Shown here: positions 36,577 to 46,266 of the stretch, in pieces
Layout: the number at the start of each line of letters is the position of its first letter
Position numbering within the stretch: the stretch's first letter is position 1
Source: Planctomycetaceae bacterium
GTDB lineage: Bacteria > Planctomycetota > Planctomycetia > Pirellulales > Pirellulaceae
Length of the DNA stretch: 64,000 nt
Direction: 5' to 3'
Assembly (NCBI GenBank): GCA_018660825.1
Contig: JABJJO010000200.1
Span: 1-64,000, forward strand
Made by a program: the position numbers and the translations under genes
Notes under the pieces: generated by a model
Seen by the model: only the letters and a program-made list of their open reading frames with translations
What the model was told of the DNA's origin: nothing
Database searches by the model: none

Positions 36577-38232
36577 CTACTCGCGGGTAATCGGCAATTC
36601 GTAGCAGGCAACGGTGGTGGCATTTCGCACAATCAACTTGTTATCGTAAACAGCTGGATTTGCCCAACTGATACCGTCGAGTGCTTCGACCGTATACAAA
36701 TTATCAAACCCAGTTTCGTGTGGCCGCAGAAAATGCAGTGGGCCATCTTCATCTTGGACAACAATAATATCGTCAATCATCAAAATCTGGCCGTGATTGA
36801 ACCGCCCCCTCTTCCACACCCGTTCGCCCGTGGAAATTCGAACACACTCTAGAATCCCATCCGATAATCCGTAAGCCAAATCGTCGACTGCCACAATGTT
36901 CGTATACTTCGTTTTTAGGACTCGAGCGTTTTCCCAAATTATTGCCGTACTCCAGTCACCATCGGCCTCGGAAACTGAAAACAAAGCCGCCCCTGTACCG
37001 TACCCTTTGCTAATCCACAATCGGTCATCTCCAACAGGAACCGCCTGACTATTATTAGCTCCACTCGTACTCGAACCGGGCCAGGGATGTTCCCACAGCA
37101 CTTTACCCGTTTCAATTTCGTGCCCTGACACCGTACTTTCATTGACACTCACAACTTGCCTCTGACCACTCAACATCATGACTATCGGAGATGCGTAACT
37201 CATTTGCACTTTCCCAGCTCGCCACCGCTCTTCACCCGTTTCTTGGTCAAATGCGACGAGTGAATAAAAAGGACCTCCTGGTGCGCCACCAAGCGGGACA
37301 ACGACGAGTCCATCTACAGCCAATACAGAGGTACTACGCCCCCAAGCGAGGACCTGTTTCTCTTTTCTTGGAGTCGACCCAATCATATCGAGTAGCTCTT
37401 TTTTCCACAGCACATGACCTGATTCACCCGCTAGACACACCAAGTGACCAGTCGCTCCGACACTATATACTCGACCTCCAACAATTGCCGGTGTCGCCCG
37501 CGGTCCAACACCACCAAGCAACGTAGCATGACGCTGTTTCACCGTATGAACCCATCTAAGTACTCCGCGTTCGCTGTTGAGATCATAACAACTAACAACC
37601 TCCTCGTCCCCACGTTGCTCACAGGTTACAGCGAACCCGTTCACTATCGCAAAAGAGGACCACCCTGCACCAATGTCATGTTTCCACAATCGCTTAATGT
37701 TTTCCTCGTTAGGGTCCGCCGTCCAACTCGCATTGGTCACATGCGGATGCCCTGTGCGGCCTAGAAATCGTGGGTAATCCAATTTTTCATTTACGGCCTG
37801 CAAATCAACCGTACCTAACTCAACTTGAGCTGACGCCTGCTCCAGATTTTCATCGGCCAACTTCGTACCACGTAATTGAATCGTTGGCAACAACAAACCA
37901 GACACGGCTGTAATTTCAAACAAAAGGGCACCTACCCCTACAAGCAACGGCACACCGACAAGTACACCCAGTCGCACTCGCGCAGTAGCGCAACTAAAGA
38001 TCACAAATCGCACATACAACACGAAACCTAAGATCATTAACATAAATGCGCTTAATACATTGTTCATAGCGCGATCATTCGGCACGGTCCAGTGTGACAC
38101 CGCAAGACAAAGAATGGTAATTCCAAACACAATTACAAACCATCGTGGAAATATCAATGCGCGCTGTTCGCGCCGATACCCCTTAGCTGCGACTGATTCC
38201 AATTGTGGGGAGGGTTCCTGTGACTGATTCAT
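36577..38232 (-). CDS. PQQ-binding-like beta-propeller membrane protein
   Basis: The 551-residue protein has about three N-terminal membrane helices (FVIVFGITILCLAVSHW, FMLMILGFVLYVRFVIFS, LGVLVGVPLLVGVGALLF), then an outward propeller of PQQ/PQQ-like repeats: VVSCYDLNSERGVLRWVH, LVCLAGESGHVLWKKEL, LVAFDQETGEERWRAG, VSGHEIETGKVLWEHPW, ECVRISTGERVWKRG. The W-and-G repeat spacing is typical of PQQ propellers without dehydrogenase active-site residues. Such proteins are expanded in planctomycetes. The gene follows rnpB on the same strand. Confidence 0.9.
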   Translation of the reverse strand: MNQSQEPSPQLESVAAKGYRREQRALIFPRWFVIVFGITILCLAVSHWTVPNDRAMNNVLSAFMLMILGFVLYVRFVIFSCATARVRLGVLVGVPLLVGVGALLFEITAVSGLLLPTIQLRGTKLADENLEQASAQVELGTVDLQAVNEKLDYPRFLGRTGHPHVTNASWTADPNEENIKRLWKHDIGAGWSSFAIVNGFAVTCEQRGDEEVVSCYDLNSERGVLRWVHTVKQRHATLLGGVGPRATPAIVGGRVYSVGATGHLVCLAGESGHVLWKKELLDMIGSTPRKEKQVLAWGRSTSVLAVDGLVVVPLGGAPGGPFYSLVAFDQETGEERWRAGKVQMSYASPIVMMLSGQRQVVSVNESTVSGHEIETGKVLWEHPWPGSSTSGANNSQAVPVGDDRLWISKGYGTGAALFSVSEADGDWSTAIIWENARVLKTKYTNIVAVDDLAYGLSDGILECVRISTGERVWKRGRFNHGQILMIDDIIVVQDEDGPLHFLRPHETGFDNLYTVEALDGISWANPAVYDNKLIVRNATTVACYELPITRE

Positions 38233-38285
38233 TTCAATAACACTCGAAGTACAAATTACAATAAAACGAAAATCATGTCATAAAC

Positions 38286-38681
38286 GAGGAAGTGACTGGG
38301 CTATAAGCCGGGTTTTGTAATTACCGAAGTAATGATGGTCATTCATCTAGGACGACAATTGCTTGCCGCCTCGAGCAGCCTACCCGAAAGTCAACGAGAA
38401 CGAGCCGCTCTCGGGGCACTCGCGCGCCCTTCCTTCCTGTTTGGCTTTGCTTCCAATGGGGTTTACCTAGCCACACAGGTCACCCTGCATGCTGGTGAGC
38501 TCTTACCTCACCGTTTCACCCTTACCTGTTTACACAGGCGGTTTGCTTTCTGCTGCACTTGCCCTGACCAAACAATAAATCATTCAGCCGGTCGGCGTTA
38601 CCGACCATCGCGCTCTATGAAGCCCGGACTTTCCTCTCGTTCAAAAAGAACCAGCGACCATCCACCCAGCACATCTTCCTC
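38286..38681 (-). ncRNA. rnpB: RNase P RNA, bacterial type A
   Basis: On the minus strand the region starts with the conserved GAGGAAAGTCCGGGCTTC near 38616-38636, continues with GCAAGTGCAGCAGAAAGC, AAACCGCC, GGTAAGGGTGAAACGG and TGAGGTAAGAGCTCACC, and ends with ACAAAACCCGGCTTAT. These are the universal RNase P RNA blocks in the right order. The ends are set by a P1 helix: GAGGAAG (5', 38681-38675) pairs fully with CTTCCTC (3', 38292-38286), followed by CTGGG with CCCAG. The approximately 396-nucleotide length is normal. ORFs predicted here on either strand are spurious. It processes tRNA 5' ends. Confidence 0.97.
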
Positions 38682-38736
38682 TACGCTTAAACATAGAACA
38701 CAAGCAGCAACACAAATAGGGCAAACGTTGGCAATC

Positions 38737-39852
38737 TCAACAAGAAAATTGAGCCAACGCGTCACGATCAAGTTCGATACCCAATCCTGGCTTATCCGGA
38801 ATTTCCAAAAATCCTTGGTCGTCGACAAGGAAAGGCACGACCACAATATCCTCTATGTATTTTGCTGGTGTTAAATACTCAACATAACTGGCGTTTGGTA
38901 TTGCCGCCGCCAATTGCAAGTCGGCAGCGAGACCGACTGCTGTATTCCACCCATGACTGACGAATTGCACATGGTGATCCGCTGCCATCCAAGCAATCCG
39001 CCGCGCCTCACTCAAACCGCCACATTTCGTTACATCTGGCTGAATAATATCCACGGCGCGACGCTCAATCCATAATTGAAACGACTGCCTCCGCGTCAAT
39101 ACTTCACACCCCGCGATAGGAACGGGGGAATGTTCACGCAGTTTACAATAACCTTCGATATCATCGGGAGCCAACGGTTCCTCGAACCACTGAACATCAT
39201 AGGCTGCCAGCATCTGAGAGGTCCGCAATGCCCACTTGTAACCGTGTGGCCAAAACTGCTCACTGCCCCCGGCATCGACTAGTAACGTTACTTCCGAACC
39301 AACCGTTTCTCGCGCCGTCGCTACCAGTTTTTCGTCAAAGGCATTATTGCGTCTCCCAAAGGGGCGCCATCCCAACTTAATTGCTTTAAAACCACGACCT
39401 ATGACTTCCTGCAATCGCTGAGCGAGCACGTCAGGTTCATCAAACAACATCGAGCCATAGGGCTGAATGCGATCTCGGTAAACACCGCCAAGCAAACGTG
39501 ACACAGGTTGATTACATATTTTTCCGAACAGATCCCACAACGCAATATCGATACCCGAAATCACGTGCTCTACCGTACCACCGCGTCCCTGCCAAAAACT
39601 GCTCTGCCGCATCAACTCACTAAGTCGTTCAGGTTCATTCGCAGTCGCCCCTTTCCAAATCGGCTCTAGAAAATCAACTCCGGCTTGCGTTAATGCCGAA
39701 CCAGTGAACACAGATCCCACGCCCGACAAACCTTCATCAGTATGCACTTCGACAAGCGTATGCAGATCATCCTGTGGCTCGTGACCTTCCGGCCAGCCTC
39801 CGTCAACCGTCGCGCCCAATAGCTGATGGCATTGAATTCTCTCGATTTTCAT
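38737..39852 (-). CDS. Mandelate racemase/muconate lactonizing enzyme family protein
   Basis: The 371-residue cytoplasmic enolase-superfamily enzyme has an apparently complete active site. GFKAIKLGWRPFG holds the KxK-type lysine, LLVDAGG the first metal Asp, WFEEPL and IAGCEV the next two acidic ligands, and FVSHGWNTAVG a candidate His base as in mandelate racemase. This favours a racemase or acid-sugar dehydratase of the MR subgroup. It follows the exported esterase by 3 bases, so the two are probably cotranscribed. It differs from the leader-bearing relative at 9782. Confidence 0.9.
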   Translation of the reverse strand: MKIERIQCHQLLGATVDGGWPEGHEPQDDLHTLVEVHTDEGLSGVGSVFTGSALTQAGVDFLEPIWKGATANEPERLSELMRQSSFWQGRGGTVEHVISGIDIALWDLFGKICNQPVSRLLGGVYRDRIQPYGSMLFDEPDVLAQRLQEVIGRGFKAIKLGWRPFGRRNNAFDEKLVATARETVGSEVTLLVDAGGSEQFWPHGYKWALRTSQMLAAYDVQWFEEPLAPDDIEGYCKLREHSPVPIAGCEVLTRRQSFQLWIERRAVDIIQPDVTKCGGLSEARRIAWMAADHHVQFVSHGWNTAVGLAADLQLAAAIPNASYVEYLTPAKYIEDIVVVPFLVDDQGFLEIPDKPGLGIELDRDALAQFSC

Positions 39853-39855
39853 TAA

Positions 39856-41346
39856 TCACTTTTCCTGATAGTATGCTAAAAATTGAGCCGCCATTTCGTT
39901 AGCAATACGTTGCCGAATATCGGGGGACATCAAAGTAGAATGGTCTTTTCCTACAACCATCACGATTTCGGCGTCGCTACCCAGGTCTTGTAAGGTCGCC
40001 TTGATCAGATCACAGGCACCGTTTAGATAAAAGGTATCTAACGTCCCCATAAACACGTGCACTCGGCCTGATAACTGCTGCTTCAACCCCGCCTCCCACC
40101 GTCGTTTAATCAACAAATTAATATCGTATTCGCGCCAATATTTAACCGTTCTCGGTATTACTTGCCCATTATCGCGGCGCCACATCAACAGAGGATTCCC
40201 CTGTTGGTCTACCGGACTAAAAACTGCTTCAAACGAACGTAATTGTCCACCTCGGCCTAAGGCATCATCCATTTTCCCAAAGTCAACATACCAAATCATC
40301 GGTATTTCACCACGTCGCGCCAACGGTCGCCGCTCCCCGACGGGATTGTGGTACAAACTCAATGGCTTTACGGAATAAAGATTTACTTGTTGATAATCCC
40401 GAAAATCAACAGGATCGGGAGCGGTACTCCACACGCCACCAAACGTCTCAGGGTAATTAACTTGCAACCAAAATGAACTCCAACCACCGGAACTGTGTCC
40501 CGTCAAAAAACGAGCTTCAACCGCATTGACTGTGCGATAACGCCGCGCGATCTCAGGTACTAACTCCTCCACCAATGCACTGCCTCGAGGACCGTTGGTA
40601 GCACTGTCGGCGTATACATGATGCCCCCATTTACATTGGCCGTCGAGATACACCCGTATGAAATCCACTTCTGCATCACCGGTTGGATTTGTACCTTGTA
40701 TGTGTCGTTGTCCCATCCTCTCATGAGCACCACCAAAACCTGAAATCTCAAAGATGATCGGGTATCGTTTAGTGGTCGTTTCGTAGTAACTCTTTGGCAA
40801 AACGACTGTAGCTTTCTGGACCACATCACGATTAAAGAATGCGGAAAGTCGCGGACTTAACATCCGCACTTGCTGATGATACTTCGTGCTGGAAAACTTT
40901 TTTTCAGCAATAACACTTGTGAGCCGGAGTTCAAATTCATTATCACCATCCCAATCGATTTTCACTACTTCACTGTAAAAATTTCCAACGCCTTGAGCGT
41001 GGTTTGAACGATAAAAATCATGGTCGAATAATGCCTGAAAAAAATAAGTCCCCGCTGGTAAATCGCCCAATGTCTTGGGGAAACCCTTAACGCCACCTGT
41101 TAATGAAACAGTCATTTTCGGAGCCAACGTGATATCGACTGCATAGAATGGTTCTGGGCTAAACCAGTTAGGGCCCGTGAAGGGCGGCCGACCTTCACGC
41201 TCCGACGTAAACAGATACAATCGCCCCGACAACGGTTGACTGAGCAGAGCTTGATCTACGCTGACAGTCACCTTCGGAGTCGCTTGCAGTGGAACCGCAC
41301 TAGTCATGCAAGCCAGCACCATACAAATCCACGTTATTTTACTCAT
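39856..41346 (-). CDS. Exported esterase (alpha/beta hydrolase)
   Basis: The 496-residue protein begins with a Sec-type signal peptide (MSKITWICMVLACMTSAVPLQA). An N-terminal beta-rich region of about 150 residues (PAGTYFFQALFDHDF) precedes an alpha/beta hydrolase domain of the esterase-D/putative-esterase type: YPIIFEISGFGGAHE, then the nucleophile in FLTGHSSGGWSSFW, and a likely base in GKDHSTLM near the C-terminus. It may act on a sugar ester or similar extracellular substrate; the enolase-superfamily enzyme gene 3 bases downstream suggests uptake and use of an acid product. Substrate unknown. Confidence 0.85.
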   Translation of the reverse strand: MSKITWICMVLACMTSAVPLQATPKVTVSVDQALLSQPLSGRLYLFTSEREGRPPFTGPNWFSPEPFYAVDITLAPKMTVSLTGGVKGFPKTLGDLPAGTYFFQALFDHDFYRSNHAQGVGNFYSEVVKIDWDGDNEFELRLTSVIAEKKFSSTKYHQQVRMLSPRLSAFFNRDVVQKATVVLPKSYYETTTKRYPIIFEISGFGGAHERMGQRHIQGTNPTGDAEVDFIRVYLDGQCKWGHHVYADSATNGPRGSALVEELVPEIARRYRTVNAVEARFLTGHSSGGWSSFWLQVNYPETFGGVWSTAPDPVDFRDYQQVNLYSVKPLSLYHNPVGERRPLARRGEIPMIWYVDFGKMDDALGRGGQLRSFEAVFSPVDQQGNPLLMWRRDNGQVIPRTVKYWREYDINLLIKRRWEAGLKQQLSGRVHVFMGTLDTFYLNGACDLIKATLQDLGSDAEIVMVVGKDHSTLMSPDIRQRIANEMAAQFLAYYQEK

Positions 41347-41482
41347 GCCGTTTATCTCATTAAAGTATCAACTACGATTAACCATCCCTTGTAATCGTCT
41401 ATCGTAACATTTACGTGGGCATTTTCCAGCAACACTAAGCAATTTGTGGTGACCCAATTTTCATGCGGGACATTTCCGGCTA

Positions 41483-43192
41483 TTAGCGTTCAGCGACAAA
41501 CACCCGGGCCGATCCAATGACGAGTTGTCGTTTACCATAAATAACAACTCGAACTATTTGCAGCCCACTCGAAGCGTTGTCGACCAACACGTCAACTGAT
41601 TGAGGACCGACTTGCACCTCCCGCCGCACAGATACCCACACGGGATCGTTCGCCATCTCGTATTCTTCTGAGTACCCCTTCCAACGATCCGACTCCAGAG
41701 TTGCCCTAACTGCATCAACATTACGTTCAATCAAAGGTTCTCTTAAGACCCCACGCTGAGTGACAACTTCAATAACGGCTGCACCGACAATGGGCGCGTC
41801 AAATGTGACTCGCAACTTTTCCCCATGAGTCACGACCCCAGCACATTTCACTCGCATCCCGTCTGGATAATTCACTTTTAGCAACGGGTCACCAAGCAGG
41901 TTAAACATCCAACTGTGTTCTTGTCGTTCTTCTTTAAGCAAGCCCGCGTCCGGACTCGCAACCGCTGCGACTTGATCCAGCAAGCGTCGATTGGGAGAAC
42001 CTGATTTACCAGCGATCGCTACCAATTCCTGCTTAGCTAACAAAACAATCTCACCCAATGTTTCGCGACGATATTTAAAAGCTTGCCTTAACATAGAATC
42101 GCCCATAACGCTCATTGCATAAGGCATAGTCACTCTAGTCGCCGCTAAAACAGCAATCGCCCCATCCGGCGCCAAAAGCATCTGTTCGCTAATACTGGCC
42201 CGCGGTGAATCAAATGCGCCCGTACTGCAAGCGAGAAACACACAAATGGGGGGCACACCCCGTACCTTTAATTTCGCTGCATCTGAGGCACGATAAATGG
42301 GTAACGGCGGGCATTCCGGTGCTCGCAGTACGTCGAGGTCATAGCGTTGTCCATGACCCATGTAAACCCAAAACAGGCCGCCTTCGTTAAATCGGTCTAT
42401 CGTCGTAGAACTAAACTCCATGGGCGCTGGACAATAGGGACTCTGCCAACTTGCATAAGTCATCGATACATCAAACGACTCAGGAATCCCGCCGCCAATC
42501 AACCGGCGGGAAATGGTGTCTATCAAGCCATCAGCCAAAGGTCCAAATCCTCCAACACCTGCTACAAAATGCACGTTGCGTTTACTGACGTGATTAGCAT
42601 AATCCTTTTCGTACGAAATAATACGTTGTACTAACTGAGTTAACTGTTGTCGATTTTCCGCGGGTAAACGCCCCAGTGCCACATCGACTCGACCGTCGCC
42701 ATCAAAATCCGCGTAATGCGAGTCGGACGCAATTTCTGGGTCCGATCCAAACAGAACATTTACCTTTGCGCGGTGGTAAAACGTGGGTACCTCCACCGAC
42801 AATATCGAACCCAACGGTGGTTTGGATATTTTTTTTGAACCAGTATCTCCGCGTACATAACTTGGTGCATCACCGACAATTAGGATCGCCTTGACTTGGG
42901 ATCTGCGAGGCAGCGCCAAAATGGTTGCGCGAGTCAATCCAGCAGTCGCAGCTGGCACGACAAACTGCAACTTGTGACCTTGCTTTTCGCGATACTCACA
43001 CCAAGGCTGCAACGCACTTCGCAGCGCGACGGGACATACAACAACTGTGTCCGTGGCGACAATCGTACTGCCAGAAAAACAAGTGAACCACCCCAGAGCA
43101 GACAAAGTCAACAAAGTATTTAGCGGAAAAACTCGCCTCAACTGTTGACGGTTAACAAGCGAAGCATTCCAACGAATTGTCATCCACCGCAT
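41483..43192 (-). CDS. C25 (gingipain-type) cysteine peptidase
   Basis: The protein has a hydrophobic leader (PLNTLLTLSALGWFTCFSG) and a caspase-fold domain. GGLFWVYMGHGQRYD supplies the catalytic His and PICVFLACSTGAFDSP the Cys of the Cys/His dyad, as in Peptidase_C25; VKAILIVGDAPSYV and DFDGDGRVDVALGRLPAEN are typical earlier blocks. A C-terminal beta domain (about 130 residues) follows. I prefer ATG at 43192, preceded by AGGAG 11 bases away and just after the TPR gene stop; the track start at 43246 overlaps that gene by 32 bases. It sits last in a VCBS-TPR-C25 operon. Confidence 0.88.
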   Translation of the reverse strand: MRWMTIRWNASLVNRQQLRRVFPLNTLLTLSALGWFTCFSGSTIVATDTVVVCPVALRSALQPWCEYREKQGHKLQFVVPAATAGLTRATILALPRRSQVKAILIVGDAPSYVRGDTGSKKISKPPLGSILSVEVPTFYHRAKVNVLFGSDPEIASDSHYADFDGDGRVDVALGRLPAENRQQLTQLVQRIISYEKDYANHVSKRNVHFVAGVGGFGPLADGLIDTISRRLIGGGIPESFDVSMTYASWQSPYCPAPMEFSSTTIDRFNEGGLFWVYMGHGQRYDLDVLRAPECPPLPIYRASDAAKLKVRGVPPICVFLACSTGAFDSPRASISEQMLLAPDGAIAVLAATRVTMPYAMSVMGDSMLRQAFKYRRETLGEIVLLAKQELVAIAGKSGSPNRRLLDQVAAVASPDAGLLKEERQEHSWMFNLLGDPLLKVNYPDGMRVKCAGVVTHGEKLRVTFDAPIVGAAVIEVVTQRGVLREPLIERNVDAVRATLESDRWKGYSEEYEMANDPVWVSVRREVQVGPQSVDVLVDNASSGLQIVRVVIYGKRQLVIGSARVFVAER

Positions 43193-43214
43193 CAATCCGC
43201 GATCTCCTAATGCA

Positions 43215-44594
43215 CTAATTAACCAATGCCAATCCAACAATTGCACGACCGTGGTGCTTGTTTAACACTAAACACTTTTCATATGATTCTCGAGCCGAGG
43301 CACGATCGTTCAATGCCCGCTGTGATTCCGCCAAGTAGAACCAAACCTGCTCTTCTTGTACCAATACATCGCTAGCTTTCGTGAACGAAACTATCGCCTC
43401 GCGAATATTATTATCACGCCATTGCAACTTCCCAGATTCATACTGATGCCAAGCGTGGTAAATCGTTACCTTTTCTTGACTGCCTTGAGTTTGATACAGT
43501 TGAACTAATTTGTGACAAATCTCCGCATTAGCCTGAAATGTTTTGCTGGCACGAATTCGAGTCCCACGCAACCAAGCCGCTTCGGCTTTACCCTCATCAT
43601 CCATCGCTAAAAATGCATCACCGGCGAGTTCCCACAGTCGAGTTGATTCTCCATCATGGATTAACCATTTCGATAGATAAGCCAACGCCTTCACTGGTTC
43701 ATCATTTGCCAAGTGAGCATCGATCATGGCCTCCGCATAGCCTGGTCGCCAAAGTGGATCAATCATCTCGAGTGCCCTTGCTCCTTCATTAACCGCCTTT
43801 TCAAATTCCCCTTTTTGTAGTGCAACCGAACTTGCCAGCATATGTTTCGCCGATCCCATACTTGCAACCGCATCCACATCCCAATCGCGAGACAACGGAT
43901 AAATAATTATCATTCCCGAAGTATGCATCGAATGATCGTAAGATACGCGAGCTTCATATTCATCATACGTATCACCGGGCACCTCATAGGCCCAAGATCG
44001 CATTTGGTGAGCACGCATCGAATTAGGATTACGTGTGATCAAACCGTCGAGCACACGAATCGCTTCCGAAACTCGATCCTCACGAATTAGGATACGTGCC
44101 AGGCTCAACTCTGATATCGGATCGGCGCCCGCCTTGCGAAGATATTTTTCGGCTTCAGCACGACGATTCAAACGCAACAAATTAAAACCTATCTGTTGAT
44201 TCGCATGAACAGCCAATTCATTATTGGAATTCGCCACCGGCAATACCATCTGAATCGCTTTTTCCATTTCCCCCCGACGACTCAAGCAAATCCCATACTT
44301 AAACTGTTGCTCCAGCGTCAAACTACCCAAACTCGTCGCGCGTTTAAAACAATACTCAGCCTCGGGCATCAGTGCAAACGTAGTGTAAATTTGACCTAGA
44401 TTAACCCAATCATCCTTACTGTGTGTATCTAAGTCTGTCTCCATCTGACGGACAGCCGTGCGATTACCCAGTTCTAATTTATTCACACGTGACTTTACAG
44501 GCGCACTGAATCCACCATTTTTCTGATAACGCATACCAATCAAAACTAATTCCACAACCACTATGATAAGCAATACAACTCGAGATCGTTTCAC
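43215..44594 (-). CDS. Membrane-anchored TPR protein
   Basis: The 459-residue protein has one N-terminal helix (SRVVLLIIVVVELVLIGMRY) and then mostly TPR repeats: DDWVNLGQIYTTFALMPEAEYCFKRATSLG, LAVHANQQIGFNLLRLNRRAEAEKYLRKAG, SELSLARILIREDRVSEAIRVLDGLI and QVWFYLAESQRALNDRASARESYEKCL. A protein-protein scaffold in the periplasm is likely. It starts 2 bases after the VCBS gene and is followed closely by the C25 peptidase gene, so the three form an operon. The binding partner is unknown. Confidence 0.9.
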   Translation of the reverse strand: MKRSRVVLLIIVVVELVLIGMRYQKNGGFSAPVKSRVNKLELGNRTAVRQMETDLDTHSKDDWVNLGQIYTTFALMPEAEYCFKRATSLGSLTLEQQFKYGICLSRRGEMEKAIQMVLPVANSNNELAVHANQQIGFNLLRLNRRAEAEKYLRKAGADPISELSLARILIREDRVSEAIRVLDGLITRNPNSMRAHQMRSWAYEVPGDTYDEYEARVSYDHSMHTSGMIIIYPLSRDWDVDAVASMGSAKHMLASSVALQKGEFEKAVNEGARALEMIDPLWRPGYAEAMIDAHLANDEPVKALAYLSKWLIHDGESTRLWELAGDAFLAMDDEGKAEAAWLRGTRIRASKTFQANAEICHKLVQLYQTQGSQEKVTIYHAWHQYESGKLQWRDNNIREAIVSFTKASDVLVQEEQVWFYLAESQRALNDRASARESYEKCLVLNKHHGRAIVGLALVN

Positions 44595-44596
44595 CG

Positions 44597-46096
44597 CTAC
44601 TCCTTAATCCAAATGGTTATGGGCTGATTCTCAACTATACTCAATGGGATTCTAAATTGGCCGGCAACGATATCATTTTTTCCATCACCGTCTACATCAC
44701 CACACCCCACGGCAATTAACTCGGTTGGTTTGGTGTCGACCAAGTGTTGTCGATTGAATTTATTGTTCTCATTTTCAAGCCAAATAATGCTCGGATTCCG
44801 GGGGTTTGCATAGTCGTTGGACATGCTAACTAGGACAACATCGGTATCGCCATCGCCATCAACATCAGTAGCCGCCGTTCCGTAGGATCCGCCGAGTTGA
44901 CCGATTTGTTCATCTTCGAATTTCCAGTCACCTAAGTTTCGCAACCAAATCACTCCATGATATGGTTGTGGCCAACCGTGACCAAATTCAAGATTGTCAC
45001 CTTGACTCATGAGCAGATCCATCTTGCCGTCCTGGTCGATGTCTGCTGCGATCAATCCGCCACCACCGACGTCGAAATTGTCAGTCAGAAACAATACGCG
45101 GGGCGTAAAATTGCCTTGACCGTCATTTTCAAGAGCCCAAACTTCCTCTTCGTCTTGGGTGACTATGGCTCCAATATCCAAATCGCCATCATTGTCGTAG
45201 TCCGCGACCGGCACATGTACAATTCCTGGGCGGGCGATGATCTCTTTATCGCGATAAACGCCGTCACCCATATTTTCTAGTATAACAACTCCCCCGCGCG
45301 CATAACCAAAAACGGCTACGACTAAATCCGTGTCGCCGTCGTCGTCGAAGTCACCAAACTGTACGTCAGCCACTCGACGAACATCCCGCAACAGCACCCG
45401 CCGTCGGTAACCCTCATCAACCTTTTCGAACAACGTCACTGTGCCAATTAACTCATCCGAAGGCATCAAGTCGCCTAAGGTCGAGACGACGATATCCTGA
45501 TCGCCGTCTTGGTCAACATCAACAACCGTTGCGTGGGCTGGCGCAATTAGCTTGTCGCCTATAAGCGTTTGATCCCATTTATGCCGAACAGATCCGCTAG
45601 ACAATACGTCATTTAGAGCATCTGGATTGGTTTCAAGTTGTTTCTGGATATCAATTTTCTCGCTACCACGATAATGATAAGCGGTTACCGTGTTTTTCGA
45701 AGCATTGCAAACTAGGATTTCTTGATCCCCATCGCCATCAATATCGATTACTTGGACGTTAGTAATCCGGATTTCATGAGCCGCTAAATTTTCATCAAAC
45801 GGTGCGTCATTGACTTGCAGCAACTCAGCAAATTCGGCAGGAATGTGTTTTTTGATCGGCAGAGAAATTTGACTCCAATTCACATCTGGGTGCCGAGTCA
45901 AAATTGGAATTTCTGAGTTCAACGCCGGCTCGACCCCCATCATCCCCCAAGTTACAGCCAAAAGACCGCACAAACAGAACAACAACATTGCCATCACACT
46001 AGGCCGGTGCAATCTGTCACTTGAATCAGCGACAATCGTTTCTGAATTATCTATTTCCGTTTGCATGTCGTCTGATGCACACATTCTTTCGCCCAT
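44597..46096 (-). CDS. FG-GAP/VCBS repeat propeller protein
   Basis: The 499-residue protein has one N-terminal membrane helix (VMAMLLFCLCGLLAVTWGMMG) and seven calcium-loop repeats of the form DxDxDGxxD: DIDGDGDQEILV, DVDQDGDQDIVVS, DFDDDGDTDLVVAV, DYDNDGDLDIGAIV, DIDQDGKMDLLMS, DVDGDGDTDVVLVS and DVDGDGKNDIVAG. Seven repeats fit a seven-bladed integrin-type propeller outside the cytoplasm. It lies 170 bases after the giant 2647 aa gene and 2 bases before the TPR gene. A cell-surface binding role is inferred. Confidence 0.92.
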   Translation of the reverse strand: MGERMCASDDMQTEIDNSETIVADSSDRLHRPSVMAMLLFCLCGLLAVTWGMMGVEPALNSEIPILTRHPDVNWSQISLPIKKHIPAEFAELLQVNDAPFDENLAAHEIRITNVQVIDIDGDGDQEILVCNASKNTVTAYHYRGSEKIDIQKQLETNPDALNDVLSSGSVRHKWDQTLIGDKLIAPAHATVVDVDQDGDQDIVVSTLGDLMPSDELIGTVTLFEKVDEGYRRRVLLRDVRRVADVQFGDFDDDGDTDLVVAVFGYARGGVVILENMGDGVYRDKEIIARPGIVHVPVADYDNDGDLDIGAIVTQDEEEVWALENDGQGNFTPRVLFLTDNFDVGGGGLIAADIDQDGKMDLLMSQGDNLEFGHGWPQPYHGVIWLRNLGDWKFEDEQIGQLGGSYGTAATDVDGDGDTDVVLVSMSNDYANPRNPSIIWLENENNKFNRQHLVDTKPTELIAVGCGDVDGDGKNDIVAGQFRIPLSIVENQPITIWIKE

Positions 46097-46154
46097 TTTT
46101 CGCTGAAAGGATCTATTTAAGCACCGTCAATATATCCAAATTAGTGCTTGTATT

Positions 46155-46170
46155 GCACTAGCAATAGTGC
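46155..46170. repeat. Hairpin in gap between giant gene and VCBS gene
   Basis: GCACTA-GCAA-TAGTGC is a perfect 6-base stem with a GNRA-type loop when read on the plus strand. It lies 3' of the giant gene and 5' of the VCBS gene. It has no T-run, so it may be a regulatory or processing hairpin rather than a terminator. Confidence 0.3.
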
Positions 46171-46266
46171 CTGACAACACTTTCCCTAATAAAACACTAT
46201 TCAATCTACATTTACGCGGTGCCTTAATACCGGGTGCAATGAACCGCTTGCACATACACATTTAGA

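Noticed and set aside
38332-38874. 180 aa plus-strand ORF
   Set aside because: It lies over the RNase P RNA gene and the end of an enolase-superfamily gene; its sequence is the complement of rnpB conserved blocks.
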